Of a DNA stretch of 64,000 bases, positions 48,781 through 57,789 are shown piece after piece. Each line of letters starts with the position of its first letter. Position 1 is the stretch's first letter. Made by a program: the position numbers and the translations under genes. This DNA comes from Pararhizobium arenae. GTDB taxonomy: Bacteria; Pseudomonadota; Alphaproteobacteria; Rhizobiales; Rhizobiaceae. Below the pieces are notes generated by a model. That model saw only the letters and a program-made list of their open reading frames with translations, was not told the origin of the DNA and ran no database searches. The stretch is taken from the NCBI RefSeq assembly GCF_001931685.1, contig NZ_MOOY01000001.1:124001-188000 (forward strand), read 5' to 3'.

Positions 48781-48825
48781 AAACGACAAAGGGCGCGTCT
48801 TTGGCAGACGCGCCCTTTGTCGTTT
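48781..48825. terminator. Strong bidirectional terminator
   Basis: Positions 48781-48825 form a perfect stem of about 20 bp around TTGGC, with AAACGACAAAG on one arm and CTTTGTCGTTT on the other. It ends both the CBS gene and the converging patatin gene. Confidence 0.9.
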
Positions 48826-48843
48826 GAAGTTCCATGCCCGCGA

Positions 48844-49809
48844 TCACCGGATCATGACGTCTTGCAGGCGCTTCAGTTCGCCCAGTTTCGCCTTGGCTTC
48901 ATGATAGCCGCGGTCGATCGCTTCGCCCGCGCGATGAAATTCGGAAAGGCCGATATCGTTGAGCTTGGGGTGAAGCTGCAGGTCCGGCGGGTCTCCCGCA
49001 AGGCGGGCGCGGGAAATACGGTCCTGGATGATGTTGAAGGCCTGGACCATGACACTGGTGACGCCGAGCTTGGCGGCGTTGTCGACCGGCACCTTGGCCT
49101 GCGGCTCGACGACCTGGTTGGTGGCGCGGTGCTTGATGACGGCGGATCGACCGTAAAGATCGTAATGCAGGTTGACGGCCACCACCAGCTGCTCTTCGTG
49201 CGCGCGGCAGACCGAAACCGGAACCGGATTGACCAGCGCGCCGTCGACCAGCGTGCGGTTGTTGCACTTGACCGGCTCGAAGATGCCGGGCAGGGCGTAG
49301 GAGGCGCGGATTGCGGTAATGAGAGAGCCTTCGCCGATCCAGACTTCATGGCCGGTGTTCACTTCCGTTGCGACGGCGACGAAGCGGCGGTCGAGCGTTT
49401 CGATTTCGGTTTCCTGCAGATGCTCCTGCATGCGCTTGGTCAGGCGCAGGCCGCCAAGCAGGCCGCCTCCGCCGATGGCGAAGTCGAGCAGGCCTGCGAT
49501 ACGGCGCATGGTGAGCGAACGGGCGAAGGTTTCGAGTTCATCGAGCTTTCCGGCGAGATAGCAGCCACCAACGAGGGCGCCGATCGAGGTGCCGGCGATC
49601 ATGCCCACATCGATGCCTTCTTCATCCAGAGCGCGAAGGACGCCGATATGGGCCCATCCGCGCGCGGCGCCGCCACCCAAAGCAAGAGCGATACGCGACT
49701 TCGCAGGTCTGTTTTCCTGTGGAGGTTCCTGCGGCGGGTTCAAGGATGGGCCGCCGGGGGCGGAGGCATCCGCTGTCGGAACGTTACGATTGAATGACCA
49801 GTTCAACAT
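48844..49809 (-). CDS. Patatin-like phospholipase (RssA/NTE type)
   Basis: This 321-aa protein is a patatin-family lipid acyl hydrolase. The oxyanion motif GGGAARG is at residues 45-51, the catalytic serine S75 in GTSIG and the aspartate D189 in VDGA. No membrane helix is evident; the N-terminal 37 residues are proline-rich and probably disordered. The substrate is unknown. The start at 49809 follows GGAGG. Confidence 0.9.
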   Translation of the reverse strand: MLNWSFNRNVPTADASAPGGPSLNPPQEPPQENRPAKSRIALALGGGAARGWAHIGVLRALDEEGIDVGMIAGTSIGALVGGCYLAGKLDELETFARSLTMRRIAGLLDFAIGGGGLLGGLRLTKRMQEHLQETEIETLDRRFVAVATEVNTGHEVWIGEGSLITAIRASYALPGIFEPVKCNNRTLVDGALVNPVPVSVCRAHEEQLVVAVNLHYDLYGRSAVIKHRATNQVVEPQAKVPVDNAAKLGVTSVMVQAFNIIQDRISRARLAGDPPDLQLHPKLNDIGLSEFHRAGEAIDRGYHEAKAKLGELKRLQDVMIR

Positions 49810-50016
49810 CCGGCACCTCCATGCCGCAGATAGCATTGCTACACCCGATCTTGTCAGCGGTTGCGGCCGCGGGGACGATCTCGGTCAGGCAATTCTGCGT
49901 AAGCGCCGGTTTTTCGCTGTAACCGGGGAAACTGCCCCGCATTGAATAGATTACGCGCTCACCTGGTTGCGAATTCGTGAATTCTCGTCAAAACCGCCCC
50001 GAAAAGCGTCAGATGC

Positions 50017-50469
50017 TTAATTTTTGCCGTAGATTTCGTCCGGGTAGAAGTGAATTTCGTTGTCGGTGATCGCGACTTTCGCCGCATCGCCGTCTTTCTG
50101 GACGATCCGATAGAAGCAGGAACGGCGGCCGGTGTGGCAGGTCGCATCGTGGCCGGCGACCTTGACCTTCAGCCAGATCGTATCCTGATCGCAATCCGTG
50201 CGCAACTCCACCACCGTCTGCAGGTTTCCCGAGGTCTCGCCCTTCTTCCAGAGCGTCTTGCGCGAGCGGCTGTAGTAGTGCGCTATACCCGTCTCGATGG
50301 TGAGTGCCAGCGCCTCATCGTTCATATGCGCCACCATCAGCAATTCGCCGTCTCCGGCATCGGTAACGACAGCCGTGATAAGCCCGTTGGCATCGAAGCG
50401 GGGAGTAAAGGCGCCGCCTGCTTCAAGCTGCGCCTTGTCGTCGGGTGGGGTGTCGAAAGCAATAGTCAT
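50017..50469 (-). CDS. hisI: Phosphoribosyl-AMP cyclohydrolase
   Basis: HisI, 150 aa, opens the adenine ring of phosphoribosyl-AMP, the third step of histidine synthesis. The signatures [12 protein letters not shown] (67-78), DCDQD (92-96, Mg site) and the zinc cysteines C93, C111 (CHTGRR) and C118 are present. It is the single-domain form; HisE is not fused. It lies 21 nt downstream of folE in the same transcript, an arrangement common in rhizobia. Other his genes are not in the window. Confidence 0.96.
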   Translation of the reverse strand: MTIAFDTPPDDKAQLEAGGAFTPRFDANGLITAVVTDAGDGELLMVAHMNDEALALTIETGIAHYYSRSRKTLWKKGETSGNLQTVVELRTDCDQDTIWLKVKVAGHDATCHTGRRSCFYRIVQKDGDAAKVAITDNEIHFYPDEIYGKN

Positions 50470-50490
50470 CGTCAGCTCCGGTACCGGAGC

Positions 50491-51108
50491 TTACTTGAAG
50501 CCCCGAAGCATGGTCATGAAGCGCGCCTGTTCGGCGGGCTCGCTCTTGAACGAACCGGTAAAGGTCGTCGTAAGGGTTGTCGAGCCCTGCTTCTGGACGC
50601 CGCGCATCGCCATGCACATATGTTCCGCTTCGATCATCACGGCAACGCCGCGCGGCTGAAGCGTATCGTCGATCGCCTTGGCGATCTGGGCCGTCATGGT
50701 TTCCTGGGTCTGCAGGCGGCGACCATAGATTTCGACGACGCGGGCGATCTTGGAAAGGCCGAGCACCCGGCCGTTCGGCAGATAGGCGACATGCGCCTTG
50801 CCGATAATCGGCACCATATGGTGTTCGCAATGCGAGAAGAACGGAATGTCTTTGACCAGAACGACGTCGTCATAGCCGCCGACTTCATCGAAGGTACGAC
50901 CGAGCACGTCTTCCGCTACCTGGTCATAACCGGCGAAGAGTTCCTTGTAGGCCTTGGCGACCCGCGCTGGGGTGTCAACAAGCCCCTCGCGGGACGGATC
51001 ATCGCCGGCCCAGCGCAGCAGAACGCGTACCGCGTCTTCCGCTTCCTTCTGGGTCGGGCGGCTGTCAGTGCCGGAAAGCGCCGGAAAATTCTTGACGATT
51101 GCGTCCAT
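50491..51108 (-). CDS. folE: GTP cyclohydrolase I
   Basis: FolE, 205 aa, converts GTP to 7,8-dihydroneopterin triphosphate, the first step of folate synthesis. The zinc ligands are C94 and H97 (SHCEHHMVP) and C165 (EHMCMAMRG), and the sequence is the type IA form. The leader carries a candidate THF-II riboswitch. It is followed by hisI after 21 nt. Confidence 0.96.
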   Translation of the reverse strand: MDAIVKNFPALSGTDSRPTQKEAEDAVRVLLRWAGDDPSREGLVDTPARVAKAYKELFAGYDQVAEDVLGRTFDEVGGYDDVVLVKDIPFFSHCEHHMVPIIGKAHVAYLPNGRVLGLSKIARVVEIYGRRLQTQETMTAQIAKAIDDTLQPRGVAVMIEAEHMCMAMRGVQKQGSTTLTTTFTGSFKSEPAEQARFMTMLRGFK

Positions 51109-51120
51109 AAATGGGCCCTT

Positions 51121-51190
51121 GCTTAACGCGGGTTACACGACGTTTATCTTTTCGGACAACTCGCCACTGACCATTCACCTGACGCATTGC
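51121..51190 (-). promoter_or_regulatory. Candidate THF-II (folE motif) riboswitch
   Basis: Upstream of folE on the minus strand, GCAATGCG (51183-51190) can pair with CGCGTT..GC (51121-51130) to close a domain of about 70 nt that contains the purine-rich segment CAGGTGAATGGTCAGTGGCG. The domain ends about 12 nt before the folE ATG, over the likely ribosome binding site. The folE RNA motif, a tetrahydrofolate riboswitch class described in alphaproteobacteria upstream of folE, is expected here. The match is by position, pairing and general pattern, and was not computed. Confidence 0.55.
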
Positions 51191-51281
51191 AGGCTTTGGT
51201 TTCCGTTGGCGGGTTCCGGGGCTTTCAGATTTGCAGAGGTTAAGGGCTCTGGATCGTCCGGCACGGTTTCCCAAACAACAG

Positions 51282-51310
51282 GCGACGGTTTGGCCTTGCC
51301 AAACTGTCGC
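51282..51310 (-). other. Hairpin in the folE leader
   Basis: A 12-bp stem (GCGACGGTTTGG with CCAAACTGTCGC, one G-U) with a 5-nt loop. If folE starts at the upstream -10 element, this hairpin is at the 5' end of its leader. It has no long U tract. Confidence 0.5.
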
Positions 51311-51450
51311 CCCCACACGACATAGCATATAGTACGCCTTCAATGGTGTGAAAGAGGCGGATTGGGAGACGCTGTGTTTTTTTCCGGTATACCATGGAAA
51401 ATCATGCGAAGATTGCCTGAAAACGCGCAAAATGAACCGGATAGCGCCGA

Positions 51451-51894
51451 ATGATGGATGACATCTACAACAGCCGAATTCTCGAATTTGCCGGAAATAT
51501 CCCGCGGATCGGGGTTCTTGCGGATGCTGACGCGGATGCGCAGGCCCATTCCAAGCTCTGCGGCTCGAAGGTCCGCGTGTACCTGAAGATGGATGGGGAC
51601 ACGGTGAGCGACTTCTCCCATGAGCTCAAGGCATGCGCCCTGGGACAGGCATCGTCGTCCGTCATGGCGCGCCATGTCGTGGGCGCGACGGCGACCGAAA
51701 TCCGTCAGGCGCGGCAGGATATGCTGGCCATGCTGAAGGCGGACGGCGAGGGGCCTTCGGGGCGTTTCGAGGAGATGCGGTTCCTGCGGCCGGTGAAGGA
51801 TTATAAGGCAAGACATGCTTCGACGATGCTAACCTTCGATGCCGTTGTCGATGCGATCGGGCAGATCGAGGCTAAGCGGGTGGCGGCGGAGTGA
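51451..51894 (+). CDS. IscU/SufU-like iron-sulfur scaffold protein
   Basis: This 147-aa protein is of the IscU/NifU N-terminal family. The first two ligand cysteines are present, C37 (SKLCGS) and C62 (KACALGQAS). The third, expected near residues 121-124, is replaced (RHASTML). It may bind a cluster with fewer ligands or have lost the scaffold role. No isc or suf genes lie nearby. The start may be ATG 51451 or 51454. Confidence 0.85.
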   Translation: MMDDIYNSRILEFAGNIPRIGVLADADADAQAHSKLCGSKVRVYLKMDGDTVSDFSHELKACALGQASSSVMARHVVGATATEIRQARQDMLAMLKADGEGPSGRFEEMRFLRPVKDYKARHASTMLTFDAVVDAIGQIEAKRVAAE

Positions 51895-51916
51895 CGGCTT
51901 TCTGATGAGTTTGCGG

Positions 51917-51970
51917 CACCTTACCCCCCTCTGTCACGTCGTGACATCTCCCCCTCAAGGGGGAAGATCA
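51917..51970. repeat. Palindromic repeat element, left half
   Basis: This roughly 50-bp unit contains CTCTGTCACGTCGTGACATC, itself built on the palindrome TGTCACGTCGTGACA, and the inverted pair CCCCCTCAAGGGGG. An inverted copy lies at 52079-52130. The type is familiar from intergenic spaces of rhizobial genomes. Confidence 0.75.
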
Positions 51971-52023
51971 AAAGCGGCTGACTCTGCGGCTTTCAAGCTT
52001 TCCTCATTCGCGGTGGCTTGAGC

Positions 52024-52458
52024 ATGTGCATGTATTGCTACGAGAGGCCTGCGAAAGAAAGCGAGAAGCGGCTCCAACTGATCTCCCCTCCTGAGGGGGA
52101 GATGTCACGACGTGACAGAGTGGGGTACCCTGCGACAGGCGGAAAAACCCGCAACTACGCCGGCCCGTTCCGCAAGACCCCCGGCCGCCTGTTCGGGATG
52201 GCCTTGATCCGTCTTTATCAACTTACCCTTTCCGGCTTTATCGGCAATTCCTGCCGCCATCTGCCGACCTGTTCGGAATATGGCTATGAGGCGATTGCCC
52301 GACACGGTTTCTGGCGGGGCGGCTGGATGGCGTTGTTCCGGGTGATGCGATGCGGTCCCGGCGGCACCAGCGGGTTCGATCCCGTGCCGGAGAAGCTGGA
52401 TGGAGAAAAACGCTGGTGGGCGCCGTGGCGGCTCTGGCGCCTTGGCCCGCATCCGTGA
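52024..52458 (+). CDS. yidD: Membrane protein insertion efficiency factor YidD, with in-frame repeat insertion
   Basis: YidD, 144 aa here, helps insertion of membrane proteins with YidC. The core (residues 46-124) carries the family signature RLYQLTLSGFIGNSCRHLPTCSEYGYEAI and CGPGGTSGFDP. The N-terminus MCMYC resembles the usual rhizobial MCDHC-type start. Residues 19-36 are encoded by the right half of a palindromic repeat, so the protein is about 25 residues longer than usual between the start and the GPFRKTPGR segment. The stop overlaps the next gene by one base. Confidence 0.85.
   Translation: MCMYCYERPAKESEKRLQLISPPEGEMSRRDRVGYPATGGKTRNYAGPFRKTPGRLFGMALIRLYQLTLSGFIGNSCRHLPTCSEYGYEAIARHGFWRGGWMALFRVMRCGPGGTSGFDPVPEKLDGEKRWWAPWRLWRLGPHP
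52079..52130. repeat. Palindromic repeat element, right half, inside yidD
   Basis: This is the inverted copy of 51917-51970: GATGTCACGACGTGACAGAG and CTCCTGAGGGGGAG correspond to the left half read backwards, with a few differences. It lies within the yidD coding sequence and keeps the frame open. The two halves could pair into a long hairpin around the yidD start. Confidence 0.75.
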
Positions 52459-52997
52459 TGCAATACGTGGCGCTGCTTTATAGCTTCGTGCTTTCGCCGG
52501 GGCAGCGCGTCGTCATGGACAGGCTGCGTACCACGGCGGAGAGCGTCGGATACCGTTCGGTTCGTACCCTGGCTGCAACGGGCAACCTGGTTTTCGAGGC
52601 TGATGACGCTGAGTTGGCGGATATCGAAAAACGGCTCGAAACAGGCTTTCAGCGTGATTTCGGCAAGGCGGTCGATATCATTGCGCGAACGGCGGACCAA
52701 TGGCGGGTTCTTGCAGCGGCGAACCCGTTTCCCGAAGCAAGCGAACTCAACGGCCAGAACGTCGGCATCCGCGTCATGCGCCAACCGCTCGATAAGAGCG
52801 TAATCGATAGTCTTGGGCGTTATTGTACGGCCGGCAAAAAGATCGCGCTCGTCAACGGCGACCTCTGGATGGATTTCGCAGCAAAGCCCAGCACGTCGAA
52901 ACTGCTGCCGGCGCTGACCACGAAACGGCTCGGCATCGGGACGACGCGCAATTGGAATACCGTGCGCAACGTTGCTGCCATGCTCGCAGCAGGCTGA
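52458..52997 (+). CDS. DUF1697 family protein
   Basis: This 179-aa protein matches DUF1697: it opens [20 protein letters not shown], and the middle block [16 protein letters not shown] followed by an acidic helix is typical. The function is unknown. ATG 52458 overlaps the yidD stop (TGATG), suggesting coupled translation. The longer open frame upstream is antisense or out of frame with yidD and is rejected. Confidence 0.85.
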   Translation: MQYVALLYSFVLSPGQRVVMDRLRTTAESVGYRSVRTLAATGNLVFEADDAELADIEKRLETGFQRDFGKAVDIIARTADQWRVLAAANPFPEASELNGQNVGIRVMRQPLDKSVIDSLGRYCTAGKKIALVNGDLWMDFAAKPSTSKLLPALTTKRLGIGTTRNWNTVRNVAAMLAAG

Positions 52998-53119
52998 GGC
53001 TGTCCTTTACTCCGACACAAAAACGATCTATCACCCGCGCGTCAAATTGCCGGACTTCCAAGCCTTCCGGCCGCAAAAACCACCCGCATTCGTTGGCGGG
53101 ACTGGACAAGGAAAAACAT

Positions 53120-55123
53120 ATGTCTGACGCCGTTTCCCTTACATTTCCCGATGGCTCCGTTCGCGAATACGCCCCAGGCGTAACCGGTCGCGAGGTTGCC
53201 GAATCGATCTCCAAGTCGCTCGCCAAGAAGGCCGTCGCCATCGCGCTTGACGGCGTCGTGCGCGACCTGTCCGATCCGGTCGAAACCGGCCGCCTCGAAA
53301 TCGTCACCCGCGAGGATGCCCGTTCGTTGGAACTCATCCGTCACGATGCCGCCCACGTCATGGCCGAAGCCGTGCAGGAACTGTGGCCCGGGACGCAGGT
53401 CACCATCGGCCCAGTCATCGAGAACGGTTTCTATTACGATTTCGCCAAGGATGAGCCCTTCACGCCCGACGATCTGCCGAAGATCGAAAAGCGCATGAAG
53501 GAGATCATCCAGCGCAACAAGCCGTTCACCAAGGAAATCTGGAGCCGCGAGAAGGCGAAGGAAGTCTTTGCCGCCAAGGGCGAGAAGTACAAGGTCGAGC
53601 TGGTCGATGCGATCCCCGAAGGTCAGGACCTGAAGATCTACTATCAGGGCGACTGGTTCGATCTCTGCCGCGGCCCGCATATGGCTTCCACCGGCCAGAT
53701 CGGCACTGCCTTCAAGCTGATGAAGGTGGCCGGCGCTTACTGGCGTGGCGACAGCAACAACCCGATGCTGACCCGCATCTACGGCACGGCCTGGCATACC
53801 CAGGAAGAGCTGGACACCTACCTGAACATCCTCGCCGAAGCCGAAAAGCGCGACCATCGCCGCCTTGGCCGCGAGATGGACCTGTTCCATTTCCAGGAAG
53901 AAGGTCCAGGCGTGGTGTTCTGGCACGGCAAGGGCTGGCGCATCTTCCAGACGCTGGTGTCCTACATGCGTCGCCGTCTTTCCGGCGTCTATCAGGAAGT
54001 GAACGCGCCGCAGGTGCTCGATACGGCTCTGTGGGAAACCTCCGGTCACTGGGGCTGGTATCAGGAAAACATGTTTGCGGTGAAATCCGCCCATGCCTTT
54101 ACCCATCCCGATGACAAAGAAGCGGACAATCGCGTCTTCGCGCTGAAGCCGATGAATTGCCCCGGGCACATCCAGATCTTCAAGCATGGGCTGAAGTCCT
54201 ATCGCGAACTGCCGATCCGTCTGGCGGAATTCGGCAATGTCCACCGCTACGAGCCTTCGGGCGCGCTGCATGGCCTGATGCGCGTGCGCGGCTTCACGCA
54301 GGATGACGCTCACGTCTTCTGCACCGACGAGCAGATGGCGGCGGAATGTTTGCGGATCAACGACCTCATCCTGTCGGTCTATGAAGATTTCGGCTTCAAG
54401 GAAGTCGTGGTCAAGCTTTCGACACGTCCGGAAAAGCGGGTCGGTTCCGACGCCCTCTGGGATCGCGCCGAAAGCGTGATGATGGACGTGTTGAAGACCA
54501 TCGAGACGCAAGCCGAAGGCAAGATCAAGACCGGCATCCTGCCGGGCGAGGGCGCTTTCTACGGTCCGAAGTTCGAATATACGCTGAAGGACGCCATCGG
54601 CCGCGAATGGCAGTGCGGGACGACGCAGGTGGACTTCAACCTGCCGGAGCGTTTTGGCGCGTTCTACATCGACAGCAACTCGGAAAAGACCCAGCCGGTG
54701 ATGATCCACCGCGCCATCTGTGGCTCGATGGAACGCTTCCTTGGCATCCTCATCGAGAACTTCGCCGGCCATATGCCGTTGTGGATTTCGCCGCTGCAGG
54801 TCGTGGTCGCCACCATCACCTCGGAAGCGGACGATTACGGCCGCGAGGTTGCCGAACTTCTGCGTGATGCGGGTCTCACAGTGGAGACCGACTTCCGCAA
54901 CGAGAAGATCAACTACAAGGTCCGTGAGCATTCGGTGACCAAGGTCCCGGTGATCATCGTCTGCGGCATGCGCGAGGCCGAAGAGCGTTCGGTCAACATC
55001 CGCCGTCTCGGCTCCCAGGCTCAGACGCCGATGTCGCTCACCGATGCGATTGCTGCGCTCGTCGACGAGGCAACGCCGCCGGACCTGAAGCGCAAGGCGG
55101 AAGCCAGAAAAGCCCGGGGGTAA
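53120..55123 (+). CDS. thrS: Threonine-tRNA ligase
   Basis: ThrRS, 667 aa, charges tRNA-Thr. The TGS domain occupies about residues 1-65, the editing domain about 70-225 (with [10 protein letters not shown]), then the class II catalytic core, and the anticodon-binding domain at about 555-650. Core motifs such as [21 protein letters not shown] and CGSMERFLG are intact. The start at 53120 follows AAGGAAAAAC; the frame stays open for 99 codons upstream, but that part shows no similarity. No T-box or ThrRS operator was recognised. Confidence 0.96.
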   Translation: MSDAVSLTFPDGSVREYAPGVTGREVAESISKSLAKKAVAIALDGVVRDLSDPVETGRLEIVTREDARSLELIRHDAAHVMAEAVQELWPGTQVTIGPVIENGFYYDFAKDEPFTPDDLPKIEKRMKEIIQRNKPFTKEIWSREKAKEVFAAKGEKYKVELVDAIPEGQDLKIYYQGDWFDLCRGPHMASTGQIGTAFKLMKVAGAYWRGDSNNPMLTRIYGTAWHTQEELDTYLNILAEAEKRDHRRLGREMDLFHFQEEGPGVVFWHGKGWRIFQTLVSYMRRRLSGVYQEVNAPQVLDTALWETSGHWGWYQENMFAVKSAHAFTHPDDKEADNRVFALKPMNCPGHIQIFKHGLKSYRELPIRLAEFGNVHRYEPSGALHGLMRVRGFTQDDAHVFCTDEQMAAECLRINDLILSVYEDFGFKEVVVKLSTRPEKRVGSDALWDRAESVMMDVLKTIETQAEGKIKTGILPGEGAFYGPKFEYTLKDAIGREWQCGTTQVDFNLPERFGAFYIDSNSEKTQPVMIHRAICGSMERFLGILIENFAGHMPLWISPLQVVVATITSEADDYGREVAELLRDAGLTVETDFRNEKINYKVREHSVTKVPVIIVCGMREAEERSVNIRRLGSQAQTPMSLTDAIAALVDEATPPDLKRKAEARKARG

Positions 55124-55208
55124 TCCCTCCGGGCAAAGCCCCTGTCAGAAAAGCGTTACATTAGCAGTCTATCCCTCGACGACGCGCTTTATCGAAGCGC
55201 TCGCCGAG

Positions 55209-56069
55209 ATGTCTGAAACGGGGAAGAACGTGCAGTTCAAAGAGCTGTCTTATGCGAATGAAAACGACCGCCGCCTGAAACGCTGGTTCATCCGCGCTAT
55301 GGAAGGCTTGAGCGGTCGCAATCGCTACGCCCGTCTTTATAACCACTGGCGTCATGAGGTCGTGGGCAAGAACGAGCGCATCTTCGGACCCATGCTGGAT
55401 CTGATCGACCTCAGAATGCAGGTTCAGGGCGAATGGCCTCCGCGTAACCTGCCGGACACGCCGCTCGTCATCGTCGCCAACCATCCGTTCGGCATCGGTG
55501 ACGGTATTGCCATTCTCTCGCTTGCCGAGCAGCTCAACCGCCCGTTCCGCGTTCTGATCAACAACGAACTGCTGAAGGTGCCGGAAATGGCGCCCTATTC
55601 GCTGCCGGTGTCTTTCGAGGAGACCAAGGAAGCGCTGGCCCTTAACATGCAGACCCGCCACGAGGCCGTCAGGCTTCTGAAGCAAGGCGTGACAATCGTC
55701 GTCTTCCCCGCCGGCGGCGTCGCAACGGCGAAGAAAGGGTTCGGCAATGCCGAAGACCTGCCGTGGAAGATTTTTCCGGCAAAGCTCATCCAGGCCGCCA
55801 AGGCGAGCGTTATCCCGATCTACTTCGAAGGCCAGAACGGTCGGCTTTTCCATCTTGCCAGCAAGCTCTCGATGACGCTGCGAATCTCGCTTTTGATCCG
55901 CGAGTTCCGCCGCCTGTCCGGCACCACGATCTCCTCGCGTATTGGCCCGATGATCTCGTGGGAAGAGTTGAGCGCGTATGGAGATCGAAAGGACTTGCTG
56001 ACGCGCATATACGATGCGGTTTTCTCGATGGCGCCGCGACGCATCGGCATGCTGCGCAAGGCAAGCTGA
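55209..56069 (+). CDS. Lysophospholipid acyltransferase family protein
   Basis: This 286-aa protein is of the PlsC-like acyltransferase superfamily. The motif NHPFGIGDG (near residues 90-98) takes the place of the usual HX4D box, and VVFPAGGVA (near 163-171) matches the second substrate-binding block. It resembles the hemolysin/OlsA-like branch, which acylates lipids such as ornithine lipid precursors; the substrate is unknown. It follows thrS by 85 nt and converges with the next gene. Confidence 0.82.
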   Translation: MSETGKNVQFKELSYANENDRRLKRWFIRAMEGLSGRNRYARLYNHWRHEVVGKNERIFGPMLDLIDLRMQVQGEWPPRNLPDTPLVIVANHPFGIGDGIAILSLAEQLNRPFRVLINNELLKVPEMAPYSLPVSFEETKEALALNMQTRHEAVRLLKQGVTIVVFPAGGVATAKKGFGNAEDLPWKIFPAKLIQAAKASVIPIYFEGQNGRLFHLASKLSMTLRISLLIREFRRLSGTTISSRIGPMISWEELSAYGDRKDLLTRIYDAVFSMAPRRIGMLRKAS

Positions 56070-56091
56070 TCACACCCGCCCAGAAAGGCGA

Positions 56092-57096
56092 TCAGTCCTG
56101 GGCGTCGATATTTGCCGAGGCGGCCTGCGCGCCTTTTTCCTCCAGAAGCACTTCGACATCCGTGTTGACGCCGGCCTTCACGGTAAAGTCGCGCTGGTAG
56201 ATTTTCTCGTCGTTGCGGGCAATAGCAGTATAGTCGCCTTCCGCCAGGACAAGCGTCGGGAATGCGCCGACGCTTTCGCTGACAACGTCGCCCGAGGACG
56301 TCAGGATCGACCAGGCCGTATCGGCGATCGCTTCGCCGCCGGGCTCGGAGACGAGCTTCAACGTGAGTTTCGCTGCCCGGTGCTGGATTGTCGCTTCCGT
56401 CAGTTTGCCGGCTTCCACCTGGATATCGGCCCTGATCACGGCATTGACCGAGCCGTAGTTGGACACGACGTGGTAGGTGCCGCTGTTGAGCCGCACGACC
56501 GTATCAGGCTTCACATCGGCTACGACCAGCGCCCGCTCGCCGTCTTCCTTCACATCGGAAGAAAAGACCGAGAAGCTGAGTTCGTTTGGCGGAATGCGGA
56601 CATCGCTGCCGGAGACGGCATTCAGCATCACGCCGCCGGCATCCAGAACCAGTACCTGCATGTCGGCATTGCCGGTTTCAGGTACCCGTATCTTGCGGGT
56701 CGCGCCGGCGCGACCGAAGGCAACGTTGACGAAATATTCGCCGGGCACGAGCTGGAAAGCAGCGGTACCTCCCTCCGAGGTGGCCACAAGCGGGAGCTTG
56801 CCATCGGAGCCGGGAATGGGGCTGAAGACGCGCCAGGTCAGTCCCTGTTCGACGGGGTCGCCCTTTTCCTTCAAGAGCGCTTCCAGCTTCACGTCCTTCA
56901 GCGTTGCCCCTTCCGTCGCTTCGCCGGGAAGAACCGGATTGAAGCTGTTGAGCTTCGGCATCTTCTGCGGGGTTGAGATCGAGGGGAAGCTCTGGAATGG
57001 ATTTGCCGCATCCTGCGCCATCGCAGGCGGGGTGAGAAGAGCGATCATGGCGAGTGCCGACGCAAACGTGTGAAGCAGACCTGCGGAGATGCGCAT
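56092..57096 (-). CDS. Secreted hypothetical protein with beta-rich repeats
   Basis: This 334-aa protein has a signal peptide (MRISAGLLHTFASALAMIAL..., cleavage near PPAMA). The mature part consists of repeated beta-sandwich-like units such as VPGEYFVNVAFGRAGATRKI, LNSGTYHVVSNYGSVNAVI and LAEGDYTAIARNDEKIYQRDF, resembling carboxypeptidase-regulatory-like domains. It is expected to be periplasmic. It is common in rhizobia but I know no function. Start 57096 is chosen because it puts the signal peptide first. Confidence 0.75.
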   Translation of the reverse strand: MRISAGLLHTFASALAMIALLTPPAMAQDAANPFQSFPSISTPQKMPKLNSFNPVLPGEATEGATLKDVKLEALLKEKGDPVEQGLTWRVFSPIPGSDGKLPLVATSEGGTAAFQLVPGEYFVNVAFGRAGATRKIRVPETGNADMQVLVLDAGGVMLNAVSGSDVRIPPNELSFSVFSSDVKEDGERALVVADVKPDTVVRLNSGTYHVVSNYGSVNAVIRADIQVEAGKLTEATIQHRAAKLTLKLVSEPGGEAIADTAWSILTSSGDVVSESVGAFPTLVLAEGDYTAIARNDEKIYQRDFTVKAGVNTDVEVLLEEKGAQAASANIDAQD

Positions 57097-57204
57097 GACG
57101 GTAGTTGACTTCCTGACTGGGTGGCTCCACTTGAGACGCCGGTATGGCATTTTCGTGGCTGCGGCCGCGACAAGCCCCTAGCAAAGTAGTGGAAATAGAC
57201 CGCG

Positions 57205-57789
57205 ATGAAAACTGAAATCGGCCTGCTTGATTATCTGTCCACCCGCCGCTCGATCCCCGCCTTTCAGATGTGCGAGCCGGGACCGGAAAAGCCGGAAATC
57301 GAGCAAATGCTGAAGCTTGCCTCGCGTGTTCCGGATCATGGCAAGCTCGCTCCCTGGCGTTTCATCGTCTATCGCGGCGAAGAGCGTGCCCGCATCAGCG
57401 CAGAACTTGCGAAGATGGCGATTGCGGCGAAACCTGATCTTTCGCAGGAAATGATCGCGGTCGAAAACACGCGACTGACCCGCGCGCCTGTCGTTGTCGC
57501 GGTCGTCAGCACGGCTGCCCCGCATTTCAAAATCCCGGAATGGGAACAGGTGATGTCGGCAGGTGCTGTTTGTCTCAACCTGCTGATGGCCGCCAATGCC
57601 CACGGCTACTGCTCCAACTGGCTGACGGAATGGTTTGCTTTCGACGAGAAGGCCTATCCGCTGCTGGGCGTGAAGCCGGGCGAAAGGATCGCCGGTTTCA
57701 TCCACATCGGCTCGCCGCAGGTGCCGCCGACCGAGCGTCCACGTCCCGAACTCGCCGATATCGTGACCTGGGCCGGTGAGAGCGCCTGA
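57205..57789 (+). CDS. Nitroreductase family protein
   Basis: This 194-aa protein is an FMN-dependent nitroreductase of the YdjA/HBN1 type. The FMN-binding start RRSIPAF, the [17 protein letters not shown] block and the C-terminal [18 protein letters not shown] pattern are visible. It probably uses NAD(P)H to reduce nitro compounds or quinones; the true substrate is unknown. It is coupled to the next gene by a one-base overlap (TGATG), a flavin reductase-like protein. Confidence 0.9.
   Translation: MKTEIGLLDYLSTRRSIPAFQMCEPGPEKPEIEQMLKLASRVPDHGKLAPWRFIVYRGEERARISAELAKMAIAAKPDLSQEMIAVENTRLTRAPVVVAVVSTAAPHFKIPEWEQVMSAGAVCLNLLMAANAHGYCSNWLTEWFAFDEKAYPLLGVKPGERIAGFIHIGSPQVPPTERPRPELADIVTWAGESA

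Larger units (their letters stand above)
51109..51450. other. Divergent regulatory region between folE and the IscU-like gene
   Basis: This 342-bp region has no protein gene. It holds, on the minus strand, a possible folE -10 element (CTATAT, 51327-51332), a 12-bp hairpin at 51282-51310 and the candidate riboswitch at 51121-51190. It must also hold the promoter for the + strand IscU-like gene; none was recognised with confidence. Confidence 0.6.

Noticed and set aside
51121-51130. GCTTAACGCG as part of a folE operator rather than an RNA stem
   Set aside because: It pairs with 51183-51190 on the leader RNA and no regulator gene is near; the riboswitch reading is preferred though not certain.
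52998-53119. T-box or tRNA-like operator before thrS
   Set aside because: The gap is short, no T-box sequence is present and T-boxes are rare in proteobacteria. No tRNA-like fold was seen.
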